DNA from: a virus
Length of the DNA: 22,141 bases
Strand: one strand, 5' to 3'
IMG/VR virus record: IMGVR_UViG_3300035158_000238
Span: 1 to 22,141 of that record
Shown piece after piece: positions 7,217 to 12,911 of the stretch. Positions within the stretch are counted from its first letter, which is position 1; every line of letters begins with the position of its first letter. The position numbers were made by a program, and so were the translations under genes. The notes beneath the pieces were generated by a model. It was not told the DNA's origin, ran no database searches, and saw only the letters and a list, made by a program, of their open reading frames with translations.

Positions 7217-7245
7217 TTGACATGATTGGCAGAATAGGCGATAAT
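7217..7245 (+). promoter_or_regulatory. sigma70-type promoter, leaderless arrangement
   Basis: TTGACA (7217-7222), 17 nt spacer, GATAAT (7240-7245), then 6 nt and ATG 7252. Confidence 0.7.
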
Positions 7246-7251
7246 AGCATC

Positions 7252-7611
7252 ATGATAACGACAATCAAGACGAAATCAAAAATTGACGCTTCCCCCCTCA
7301 AGCTCAAGAACGGGTCTTGGGGGGCTCGGGTCAAGAGCGAAAGTGTGGAATCCGGCGACTCCATTCTGATCACCACCAAGAGTGGCAAGTCTTGGACCGC
7401 CACCGTCTCCAAGGTATTGTGGTCCGGCAATGGAGTTTCCATTGTGACCACTCGGTCCAACAAGAGCCGGAGTAACTATGTTCCGGCGGTTCGGAACCGA
7501 AACGGTTATGTGGTTGACCGAGGCCATTACGAGGGCTATTGCGGATATCCCTGTCCGGTGACCGGGAGGAAGTGCTGCCCCAAGAACGGGCCTTGCCACG
7601 ACTGTTTGTAA
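7252..7611 (+). CDS. hypothetical protein with cysteine-rich C-terminus
   Basis: 119 aa basic protein. Residues 1-85 look like beta strands with many Lys, Ser and Thr, including a repeated 'SGKSWTATVSKVLWSGNGVS' texture that suggests a small barrel. The C-terminus has a cysteine cluster C-x3-C-x6-C-C-x5-C-x2-C, a likely zinc-binding or disulfide knob. ATG 7252 is chosen over ATG 7222, which lies inside the promoter. It is the only gene between two terminators. Nucleic-acid binding would fit but is inference. Confidence 0.75.
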   Translation: MITTIKTKSKIDASPLKLKNGSWGARVKSESVESGDSILITTKSGKSWTATVSKVLWSGNGVSIVTTRSNKSRSNYVPAVRNRNGYVVDRGHYEGYCGYPCPVTGRKCCPKNGPCHDCL

Positions 7612-7623
7612 GATGACCCGGCC

Positions 7624-7663
7624 AAGACCGTCTCGGATTTTCCCCCGAGACGGTCTTTTTTTT
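7624..7663 (+). terminator. strong Rho-independent terminator
   Basis: 13-bp stem AAGACCGTCTCGG (7624-7636) / CCGAGACGGTCTT (7645-7657), 8 nt loop, followed by T residues to 7663. The next promoter starts within two bases. Confidence 0.92.
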
Positions 7664-7664
7664 C

Positions 7665-7693
7665 TTGCCATTCCGAAAAAACCATGCTACCTT
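7665..7693 (+). promoter_or_regulatory. sigma70-type promoter, leaderless arrangement
   Basis: TTGCCA (7665-7670), 17 nt spacer, TACCTT (7688-7693), then 6 nt and ATG 7700. Confidence 0.6.
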
Positions 7694-7699
7694 AAGACT

Positions 7700-7990
7700 A
7701 TGAAGACAGAAACCATAATTGTAACCAGACACTCCGCTCTGGTCGATCTTCTGATTGAGCGGGGTGTCATCAACGGGGACGAAGAGGTCATTTCCCATGC
7801 CACCTCAGAGGACATCACGGGCAAGAATGTCATTGGTGTCTTGCCCCTGAGGCTGGCCTCGATGGCCAAGACGGTGACCGAAGTCCCCCTGAAGCTGACC
7901 GCCGATGATCGAGGCAAGGAATTGCCCATCGAGCGTCTGCGTGAAATCGCAGACGATCCGGTCACTTACACTGTCGGAGTGGTCAACTGA
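7700..7990 (+). CDS. Csx16-family protein (candidate ring nuclease / anti-type III CRISPR)
   Basis: 96 aa, full length for the Csx16 (VVA1548) family. Matching family features in order: IIVTRHSALVDLL at 6-18 (family 'fvTRHpGAvdWl'), VIGVLPLRLA at 44-53 ('ViGtLPvhlaa'), RGKEL at 71-75 ('RGreLs'), and a beta-strand end YTVGVV. Csx16 genes are normally found in type III CRISPR loci, and I recall the family being reported to degrade cyclic oligoadenylate; that is memory, not shown here. Here it is the first gene of a phage transcript, with its own terminator-promoter boundary and no cas genes nearby, which suggests an anti-CRISPR that quenches the host second messenger. ATG 7700 is fixed by the promoter. 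It overlaps the next gene (TGATGA). Confidence 0.75.
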   Translation: MKTETIIVTRHSALVDLLIERGVINGDEEVISHATSEDITGKNVIGVLPLRLASMAKTVTEVPLKLTADDRGKELPIERLREIADDPVTYTVGVVN

Positions 7991-8241
7991 TGAATGACCA
8001 AGAAGACAAAAAGTCGATCTCTCTCCTAGCCGCCCTTGGTCTCCTTGGGTGGCTAGTGATTTTTCTCTGGATCTTTGCTCCGGTCGGATTGATCAATCTG
8101 ATCAATCTTCTCTACGGACTTGATCTGGCCGTCAACGAATGGACCATCACCAAGGGGATGATTCTTGTAGTGAGCACTTATCTGGTGGTCAAATATGCAA
8201 TCATCTTTTTGATTCGGTTTGCATGGTCTATCGCAAAATGA
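7990..8241 (+). CDS. small inner-membrane protein, two TM segments
   Basis: 83 aa. After a charged N-terminus there are hydrophobic spans at about 12-33 (LLAALGLLGWLVIFLWIFA region) and about 55-77 (MILVVSTYLVVKYAIIFLIR region), joined by a short loop. The second span ends in a basic residue. The gene overlaps the csx16-like stop (TGATGA), so the two should be co-translated. No holin-specific feature beyond size and hydrophobicity is seen; function unknown. Confidence 0.75.
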   Translation: MNDQEDKKSISLLAALGLLGWLVIFLWIFAPVGLINLINLLYGLDLAVNEWTITKGMILVVSTYLVVKYAIIFLIRFAWSIAK

Positions 8242-8276
8242 TCAAAGAACACAAAACACCAACAATCAATACTACT

Positions 8277-8540
8277 ATGAGCAAAAGCAAAAAAAATCTA
8301 CGAATCGGCGATGTCAATTACCTTGTAGAAGCTGACTGGTCTGACGGATCGTCCACAATTCTCGTCAATGGTGAGCGAACACCCTATGATGTCTCCGATT
8401 TTGGGTCTCCGGAAGACATGGCCCATCCGAACAGCATCATGATTCGGTGGCTGGACCCCTATGCGATCTATGACATCAAAGAAGGGGCAATCAGTTCTGA
8501 GGTCGTTGATGTTCTCACCGAAGAGGGTGGTCAGGATTGA
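8277..8540 (+). CDS. hypothetical phage protein, 87 aa
   Basis: Small acidic protein of unknown function with no recognised motif. Two starts are possible: ATG 8238, which overlaps the upstream stop as ATGA, or ATG 8277, preceded by an A/C-rich, Shine-Dalgarno-free stretch like those before the genes at 16308 and 19408. I favour 8277 because the protein then begins MSKSKKNLRIGDVNYLV, a normal-looking start, but the choice is uncertain. A hairpin terminator overlaps the stop codon. Confidence 0.65.
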   Translation: MSKSKKNLRIGDVNYLVEADWSDGSSTILVNGERTPYDVSDFGSPEDMAHPNSIMIRWLDPYAIYDIKEGAISSEVVDVLTEEGGQD

Positions 8541-8559
8541 CCGATTTTTTTCGGTTTTT
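8540..8559 (+). terminator. short Rho-independent terminator
   Basis: ACCGA (8540-8544), T6 loop, TCGGT (8551-8555), followed by four more T. The stem is only 5 bp but it is well placed between a stop codon and a promoter. Confidence 0.55.
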
Positions 8560-8562
8560 CTC

Positions 8563-8591
8563 CTGCCAACCACCCTCATAAATGCTAGTCT
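8563..8591 (+). promoter_or_regulatory. promoter, leaderless arrangement
   Basis: CTGCCA (8563-8568), 17 nt spacer, TAGTCT (8586-8591), then 6 nt and ATG 8598. The boxes are weaker matches to consensus than the others, but the spacing is identical. Confidence 0.5.
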
Positions 8592-8597
8592 TTCCCT

Positions 8598-8915
8598 ATG
8601 TCCAAGAAAGAATACAGCGTGAAGGTCGAAAAGTTTTTCGACGAAGCTCCTGAGTACATCCTTGAAATTCTCCGGAAGCATTTTGGCTCTGCTGAGGAGC
8701 CGGGAATTTCCATTGAGGGGACCGTCAATGGATGGCTGACCTCTGGGACCTATGACGATCCCCCTGAAGGAGATTGCGAGTTTGACGACGATGTCGTTGT
8801 CAACATTTCGATCAAGGATCGGAATGTCGATCTTGATCCCCTCAGTGAGGATTCTGATGTGATTTTGTCCTACTTTGAGGACGAAATCTTTGATTGGGCC
8901 GTTGATCGGGTGTAA
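8598..8915 (+). CDS. hypothetical acidic phage protein, 105 aa
   Basis: Very acidic soluble protein (many Asp and Glu) beginning MSKKEYSVKVEKFFDEAPEY. No domain is recognised. Strand-rich segments around 35-75 (GISIEGTVNGWLTSG, VVVNISIKDRNVDL) suggest a small beta sheet. Acidic phage proteins of this size can be DNA mimics, but there is no specific evidence for that here. It is the first gene of the unit that includes the HD hydrolase and exonuclease; the stop is 3 nt before the next ATG. Confidence 0.7.
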   Translation: MSKKEYSVKVEKFFDEAPEYILEILRKHFGSAEEPGISIEGTVNGWLTSGTYDDPPEGDCEFDDDVVVNISIKDRNVDLDPLSEDSDVILSYFEDEIFDWAVDRV

Positions 8916-8918
8916 GAT

Positions 8919-9491
8919 ATGACCGAGAAGCACGGCGAAATCGCAACAAAGGCTGCCTACTTTGCGGCTGGTGCCCACAAGAGCATCGGCCACAAGAGGC
9001 GGTACACTAACAAATGCTATTTTGACACTCATGTGTCGGAGGTAGCAAGGACCATCTACATGATGGAAAACAGCACCGAGGAAATGGTGGCTCTGGCCTA
9101 TCTGCATGATGTTGTTGAGGACACTCATGTCACTATTGATATGCTGAGGTCTCTTTTTCCTCATATCTTGGTCGGATATGTGAGCATTCTGACCAAAGAC
9201 ATGGGTGCCTATGGAGTTGGTCTACCCAATCGGTTTGAAATCGCCAAGATAGAAGCCGAACGAATCAACTCCAGTATTGATCCTTATGTTACGGCAACGG
9301 TCAAGTATGCAGACATTCTCTCCAACCTGTCAGATGTCTATGAAAAGGATGTCTCTTTTGCCAAGACCTATGTAAAGGAAAAGGAGATCATGATTGACAT
9401 CATGGACAAGGGTGATCAATATCTGAAGAGAATGTGTTATTTGCTGATTGACGAGATCAACGAAAAGATCAAGGAAGGAACCAAAGAATGA
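8919..9491 (+). CDS. HD-domain small alarmone hydrolase (SpoT/Mesh1-like)
   Basis: 190 aa. The HD hydrolase residues align with Mesh1/SpoT-type (p)ppGpp 3'-pyrophosphohydrolases: H38 in YFDTHVSEVAR, H63-D64 and E67-D68 in LHDVVEDT, and D132/N136 in VKYADILSNL. Early RRYTNKCYF (27-35) takes the place of the 'RrKd..g.PYi.HP' substrate loop. There is no synthetase domain, as in free-standing hydrolases. The likely role is removal of ppGpp during infection so that host starvation signalling does not slow phage synthesis; other nucleotide substrates are possible. It overlaps the exonuclease gene by 4 nt (ATGA). Confidence 0.8.
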   Translation: MTEKHGEIATKAAYFAAGAHKSIGHKRRYTNKCYFDTHVSEVARTIYMMENSTEEMVALAYLHDVVEDTHVTIDMLRSLFPHILVGYVSILTKDMGAYGVGLPNRFEIAKIEAERINSSIDPYVTATVKYADILSNLSDVYEKDVSFAKTYVKEKEIMIDIMDKGDQYLKRMCYLLIDEINEKIKEGTKE

Positions 9492-10174
9492 CCCCCCAAG
9501 AAATTCGCAATCTAACCAAGCCTCAATGTCGATGGATAGTCGTTGATATTGAGACTACTGGTCTTGATCCCAAGCAGTACGAAATGCTGGAGATCGGAGC
9601 TGTTCTGGACACCGGAATCGAATGGGAGAGTGGACCGATCACTCTCTCCAAATTCCAGTTTGAGTCGGCAGCTCTTCGCTGCAATGGTGCTACTCAATGG
9701 CATCCTCAACTGATGGGCGTTGATCTCAATCAATTCTGTCTACCAGATGGCCCTATGACCAAGGAAGATGATAGTCATAGTCATAGACAGACTTTAGAAC
9801 CTTCTACGGCTCTGGATGGACTTGCAGATTTCTGCAAACAGTACATGAACCATGCTGATGAAAAATTCATGATTGTGGGCCGATATCCCCAATTTGACAT
9901 TGGCTTCATTCGAGCCAATCTGGACAAATCTGTTCAGAGGATTCAGACCGATTTTGAGATGGTCTTTGATCTCAAGGAGAATCTGGACCTCCATGATCTA
10001 GTCAGATGGACTCTCATGCTCTCTCGGAGACATTTTTCTGGAATGAGCAAAAACAAGCGTTATGAGACTATCGGTTCCGAAACCGAACCTCTTCCCCATC
10101 GAGCCATTCAAGGAGCCAAAATGGAATATGAGCAGGTTTTTGCGGCTCTGGATTTTTTGTTCGCTTCTCTTTGA
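9488..10174 (+). CDS. DnaQ/RNase T-like 3'-5' exonuclease, altered ExoIII motif
   Basis: 228 aa DEDD-superfamily exonuclease. ExoI is VVDIETTG (D20, E22) and ExoII is FDIGFIRANLD (D137). The third motif, normally HxAxxD in DEDDh enzymes, is HRAIQG with Gly209 at the aspartate position (H204 retained); E213 is nearby. A His/Ser/Asp insertion (DDSHSH, 94-99) precedes residue 100. Substrate unknown: DNA proofreading or RNA trimming are family roles. Start ATG 9488 overlaps the HD gene and is preceded by AAGGAAGG. The TGA stop lies inside the -35 box of the next promoter. Confidence 0.8.
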   Translation: MTPQEIRNLTKPQCRWIVVDIETTGLDPKQYEMLEIGAVLDTGIEWESGPITLSKFQFESAALRCNGATQWHPQLMGVDLNQFCLPDGPMTKEDDSHSHRQTLEPSTALDGLADFCKQYMNHADEKFMIVGRYPQFDIGFIRANLDKSVQRIQTDFEMVFDLKENLDLHDLVRWTLMLSRRHFSGMSKNKRYETIGSETEPLPHRAIQGAKMEYEQVFAALDFLFASL

Positions 10175-10198
10175 CAACCATCAAAAAATGTGTATCAT
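10171..10198 (+). promoter_or_regulatory. sigma70-type promoter, leaderless arrangement
   Basis: TTGACA (10171-10176), 16 nt spacer, TATCAT (10193-10198), then 6 nt and ATG 10205. The stop codon of the exonuclease is embedded in the -35 box. Confidence 0.7.
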
Positions 10199-10204
10199 AA
10201 GCCT

Positions 10205-10558
10205 ATGAATTATCCCATCAGATTAAACCTCTCTCGTCCCATTGACCAGATCACGACACCTCGGCTTGTCAAGATCGTCGCATCGATGGTCGAAGACGGG
10301 GGTCTCTACGAAATCGACGCTTCCAAGAATAATCATTCTGAGGTGGCTTCGATTATTGAGTCCATTCGTGTCGGGCTCAAAAGACCCTTCCAACCCTCTC
10401 AAGATCAGCAGTACCATTGGATCGACCCTTCGGCTTTGGTCGAAGAAAAGATCAAAGGGGGTGTTCGTTTTATCATTCTCTGGAAGGACCAAAACAAAAT
10501 GACCTGCAAGTCTTGTTTTGACCTCAATCTGGTCGAAAAGGAGGAGGACGATAAATGA
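10205..10558 (+). CDS. hypothetical phage protein, 117 aa
   Basis: Soluble protein starting MNYPIRLNLSRPIDQITTPR. ATG 10205 is chosen over ATG 10190 because the -10 box lies at 10193-10198. A C-x2-C pair (CKSC) occurs near the C-terminus, before a strongly charged tail. No recognised domain. Its 3' end carries the GGAGGAGG Shine-Dalgarno for the next gene, with which it overlaps as ATGA. Confidence 0.7.
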   Translation: MNYPIRLNLSRPIDQITTPRLVKIVASMVEDGGLYEIDASKNNHSEVASIIESIRVGLKRPFQPSQDQQYHWIDPSALVEEKIKGGVRFIILWKDQNKMTCKSCFDLNLVEKEEDDK

Positions 10559-10881
10559 TCAAGATCAGGTACTTTGTGTTGCCGATTCTTGTTGCTCTTG
10601 GAATCCTCTTATGGACAGCATTTCCCTTCCTCACTTCACGGGAGGTGACTGTCACAGTCCAAGACAAGGATCGTATTACCAAAACTGATATCAGCTATTA
10701 TCTCATCTACACCGATCAGGGTGTCTATGAGAATACCGATTGCTGGATTTGCTTCAAGTTTGCTTCCTCAAATCTCTATGGGGACTTGAGGATCGGCGAA
10801 ACCTACAACCTGAAAGTCTACGGATGGCGAGTCCCCATCGTCTCCATGTACCCTAACATCTTGAAGATCAAACATGACTGA
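10555..10881 (+). CDS. membrane-anchored DUF1523-like phage protein
   Basis: 108 aa. There is one N-terminal transmembrane segment (about 5-27, FVLPILVALGILLWTAFPF), then a beta-rich periplasmic or cytoplasmic domain with the pattern YLIYTDQGVYENTD ... SSNLYGDLRIGETY ... VYGWRVPIVSMYPNI. This pattern I associate with DUF1523-like proteins common in phages; the function is unknown. Start ATG 10555 is supported by GGAGGAGG about 10 nt upstream and ATGA overlap. The C-terminus overlaps the next gene by 8 nt. Confidence 0.75.
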   Translation: MIKIRYFVLPILVALGILLWTAFPFLTSREVTVTVQDKDRITKTDISYYLIYTDQGVYENTDCWICFKFASSNLYGDLRIGETYNLKVYGWRVPIVSMYPNILKIKHD

Positions 10882-11245
10882 CCTAACTGGAATCAGAAAC
10901 ACTTGTCCATCAATTGATGGTGCTATCACCGAAATCCGAGAAGCAGCCGATTGGGCTGAATCTCTGGAAGCAGAGGCTGATAGTAGGCGTCAGTCATTTT
11001 TGCATATGATTGATCTGATGGAGGAACTGAGGTCTGACAACGAAAAGTTGAGGTCTTTGGCTCTTGAGAAGATAGAAGAGGTTTCGGACAAGGATGACGA
11101 AATCACTGATCTTGAAATCAAAGTCCGAACACTAGAGGACGAGATGGAAGGATTGAGGGAAGACAAAGATAGAGAGATTAGCGACCTTGAATCTCAAATT
11201 CAGTCGCTGGAAGACGAGGTAGAGGAGTTTAACAATGACCGATAA
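10874..11245 (+). CDS. coiled-coil protein, 123 aa
   Basis: After about 35 residues the protein is a nearly continuous heptad-like helix (residues about 38-120, regularly spaced Leu/Ile with Glu, Asp and Lys), typical of a parallel coiled coil. It overlaps both neighbours (8 nt upstream, 11 nt downstream). No specific function is indicated. It could act as an oligomeric scaffold or adaptor. Confidence 0.75.
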   Translation: MTDLTGIRNTCPSIDGAITEIREAADWAESLEAEADSRRQSFLHMIDLMEELRSDNEKLRSLALEKIEEVSDKDDEITDLEIKVRTLEDEMEGLREDKDREISDLESQIQSLEDEVEEFNNDR

Positions 11246-11720
11246 TGAAGAAAGACAACTGCAAGAGGCGATAGAACATATTGTCTGCTTTCGATTCGGC
11301 GAAGAATGGGGCAACCCCACAAGCGTGGTTCCTCCGAGTAAGCACATCGCAAAAGCTCAGGAGATTCTGGAACGATTGGTTTTCACCCATGAGAGAAATC
11401 ACAACATCAAAGATTTGGTAATTTCTGAAGTTGAATATCAACCTGCTGTGGGTGGAAGAGGTGGTGCATGGCTGGAGATTGATCCTCCTCTGGTGCTACA
11501 GCCGAAAGGATTGGAAAACGGTAGATATTTCATCGTAGAAGACATTGACTGGAAGATTCTTGCTATGGCTGCTACTCATAAGCAATTGCTTGCCGAAGTG
11601 AAACAAGAGATTCGGGTCATGTGGGATGTCTATGCAAAGGCAGATGATGAAACTCTTACCAAGGATGCCAAGAAGCTTAAGTATCAACTTCTCTCAAACA
11701 TAACCCTAGTAGTACAATGA
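11235..11720 (+). CDS. hypothetical phage protein, 161 aa
   Basis: Soluble protein of unknown function. The start has a Shine-Dalgarno (GAGGAG about 10 nt upstream) and overlaps the previous gene. A Gly-rich segment AVGGRGGAWLEIDPPLV (about 71-87) may be a loop between strands; the C-terminal half is helical. No recognised family. It overlaps the next gene by 4 nt. Confidence 0.7.
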   Translation: MTDNEERQLQEAIEHIVCFRFGEEWGNPTSVVPPSKHIAKAQEILERLVFTHERNHNIKDLVISEVEYQPAVGGRGGAWLEIDPPLVLQPKGLENGRYFIVEDIDWKILAMAATHKQLLAEVKQEIRVMWDVYAKADDETLTKDAKKLKYQLLSNITLVVQ

Positions 11721-11971
11721 ACAAAGAAACGATCAAAAACATACATGATTCAATCAGAAAACTTAATGATGAATTTGAAGGATTTTTTTATGATCTAAAT
11801 CATGAAATTAATACGATCCGTCAATTTCTGGACGATAATGATGTTGTAGTTAGTGTCGTAGTTGGGGAAGACAATTGGGAGATCAATGATTATAATTCAT
11901 TCTTTGATATTGCGTTTAATCATTGCAACAAGAAATGGTTAGACGATATCGAAAGGTTTACAAATGAGTAA
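11717..11971 (+). CDS. hypothetical phage protein, 84 aa
   Basis: Small acidic protein. It begins with a helix (MNKETIKNIHDSIRKLNDEF), continues with a short strand segment (DDNDVVVSVVVGEDNWEI) and ends in a second helix. The nucleotide sequence is more AT-rich than the genes before it. It starts in an ATGA overlap and its end overlaps ATG 11964 of the next small gene. Function unknown. Confidence 0.7.
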   Translation: MNKETIKNIHDSIRKLNDEFEGFFYDLNHEINTIRQFLDDNDVVVSVVVGEDNWEINDYNSFFDIAFNHCNKKWLDDIERFTNE

Positions 11972-12180
11972 CAAGCCAGAGAGAAAGAACAAGAAATACA
12001 ATGTCTCTGTATTTCATACAAATGCAGTTGAAAACGAATTTCCTGTAGTGGTATACAGGTCTCGTAAAAACGATTACAACGCGAACATCGATAAATACTG
12101 GCTCCGCTGAACTGGCCAAGACTGACGAAGACCACAAGAAGGCTGTTATGGCCTTTTTTGAAGAATTCTACGGTCGGTAA
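11964..12180 (+). CDS. small gene with an apparent +1 frameshift
   Basis: ATG 11964 opens a 48-codon frame ending ...NIDKYWLR with TGA at 12108-12110. If one base is skipped at the CGC-TGA-A site, reading continues as ELAKTDEDHKKAVMAFFEEF and ends at TAA 12178-12180, which overlaps the next ATG (TAATG), just as other genes here do. The joined product would be 71 aa and reads as one continuous helix across the junction. The upstream part is typical small phage protein (KKYNVSVFHTNAVENEF, VVVYRSRKNDY). Either this is a sequencing or assembly indel, a genuine mutation, or programmed +1 frameshifting at UGA as in prfB. The 48-residue frame alone is also possible. Confidence 0.55.
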
Positions 12181-12497
12181 TGAGCAGTAAATACACACCG
12201 GGGCCTTGGTATGTCGATTCCTTTCTTGGATCTGACTCATATGAAGACCCAGATATGCCTTTTGTTGAGATTGGAGATGTAAAGTGGTCTCCTAATAGGA
12301 CAAGCGTTCCAGCAGCCCTTCAACAATACACAGATGCTTACTTGATCGCCGCAGCCCCAGAGTTGTTGGAAGAACTGGAGAGTAGATATGTAGATGCCAA
12401 ATGCGGATGTGGTCATCCAGCGTGTAAGCGTTGCCGAGATGATCAAGAAACTGAAAGAATTATCAACAAAGCCAAAGGAGAAACAAACTATGAATGA
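12180..12497 (+). CDS. HTPGPW-family phage protein (copy 2) with Cys cluster
   Basis: 105 aa. It has the family's N-terminal YTPGPW (5-10) and the box DAYLIAAAPELLEEL (52-66), plus a C-terminal C-x-C-x4-C-x2-C cluster (C75, C77, C82, C85, with H79), which suggests a zinc knuckle absent from the other two copies in the window. It ends with the family tail NKAKGE. The codons for AKGE supply the Shine-Dalgarno of the next gene. It starts in a TAATG overlap. Function unknown. Confidence 0.75.
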   Translation: MSSKYTPGPWYVDSFLGSDSYEDPDMPFVEIGDVKWSPNRTSVPAALQQYTDAYLIAAAPELLEELESRYVDAKCGCGHPACKRCRDDQETERIINKAKGETNYE

Positions 12498-12786
12498 ACG
12501 AGAATATGAAGAACTGATCAAACTACTTGAAGATGATTTTGATGGTGATTTTACGATTACCAGAAAGAGTCTTTTGGAGTATTTAAATAAGGCCAAGTGG
12601 AATGCAAACAAGCCTGAGACCACTACAGTTTGCATCACCTACAAGGTAGCCGTTATGAATTTCGGTGGAGAAGGTGTTCAACTTTTGCTTTATGGTCCTG
12701 AAAGTTACGAGTGCGTTGAGGAGTCTGATTCTTTCATCTGTTGGGATACCGAGGAAAGGATCGTTGAAGTAGAGGTGGAAGTGTGA
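12490..12786 (+). CDS. hypothetical protein with SFICW...VEVE C-terminus (module copy 1)
   Basis: 98 aa. The C-terminus (SFICWDTEERIVEVEVEV) matches that of the gene at 13198 (SFVCWEGKDRVAKVEVEE); the N-terminal halves differ. It follows an HTPGPW gene with the same spacing logic as the second pair. ATG 12490 has AAAGGAG about 12 nt upstream and overlaps the previous stop. The middle contains a beta-rich segment (TTVCITYKVAVMNFGGEGVQ). Function unknown; the shared tail suggests a common binding partner or fold. Confidence 0.7.
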   Translation: MNEREYEELIKLLEDDFDGDFTITRKSLLEYLNKAKWNANKPETTTVCITYKVAVMNFGGEGVQLLLYGPESYECVEESDSFICWDTEERIVEVEVEV

Positions 12787-12911
12787 GAATATTCATTCAA
12801 TTCCTCCTTGTTGCCTTCATCTCTCTGGGGGTGTTTTGTGCAACGATGAATAGTCTTGGATACCAAATTTGCAAACAAGATGATATTGAAACCAAAGCAG
12901 AAACAGAATAA
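12783..12911 (+). CDS. small single-pass membrane peptide, 42 aa, GTG start
   Basis: GTG 12783 overlaps the previous stop (GTGTGA) and the frame ends at TAA 12909-12911, which overlaps the next ATG (TAATG). It fills the gap between the two genes exactly. The peptide begins MRIFIQFLLVAFISLGVFC, a hydrophobic signal-anchor of about 18 residues, followed by a polar acidic tail. A cysteine at 19 sits at the end of the hydrophobic stretch, but the preceding residues (GVF) are not a good lipobox. The coding call rests on the two overlaps and the signal-anchor character. Confidence 0.6.
   Translation: MRIFIQFLLVAFISLGVFCATMNSLGYQICKQDDIETKAETE

Noticed and set aside
7990-8241. Two-TM protein as a holin
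   Set aside because: Size and two membrane spans fit, but it is coupled to the Csx16-like gene and lies far from the SleB hydrolase; membrane spans alone are not enough for the call.
8523-8579. Inverted repeat GAGGGTGG ... CCACCCTC around the terminator at 8540
   Set aside because: The arms are about 40 nt apart and one lies in coding sequence. A long-range stem is possible, but nothing else supports it.
8298-9164. 288-codon open frame on the minus strand
   Set aside because: It is antisense to two plus-strand genes and a promoter/terminator boundary, including the HD hydrolase with intact catalytic residues. The product has no recognisable motif, and the frame follows from codon bias of the sense genes.
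9766-9790. Short GTCATA tandem repeat
   Set aside because: Only two adjacent copies, inside the exonuclease reading frame (encoding SHSH); too short to be a repeat element.
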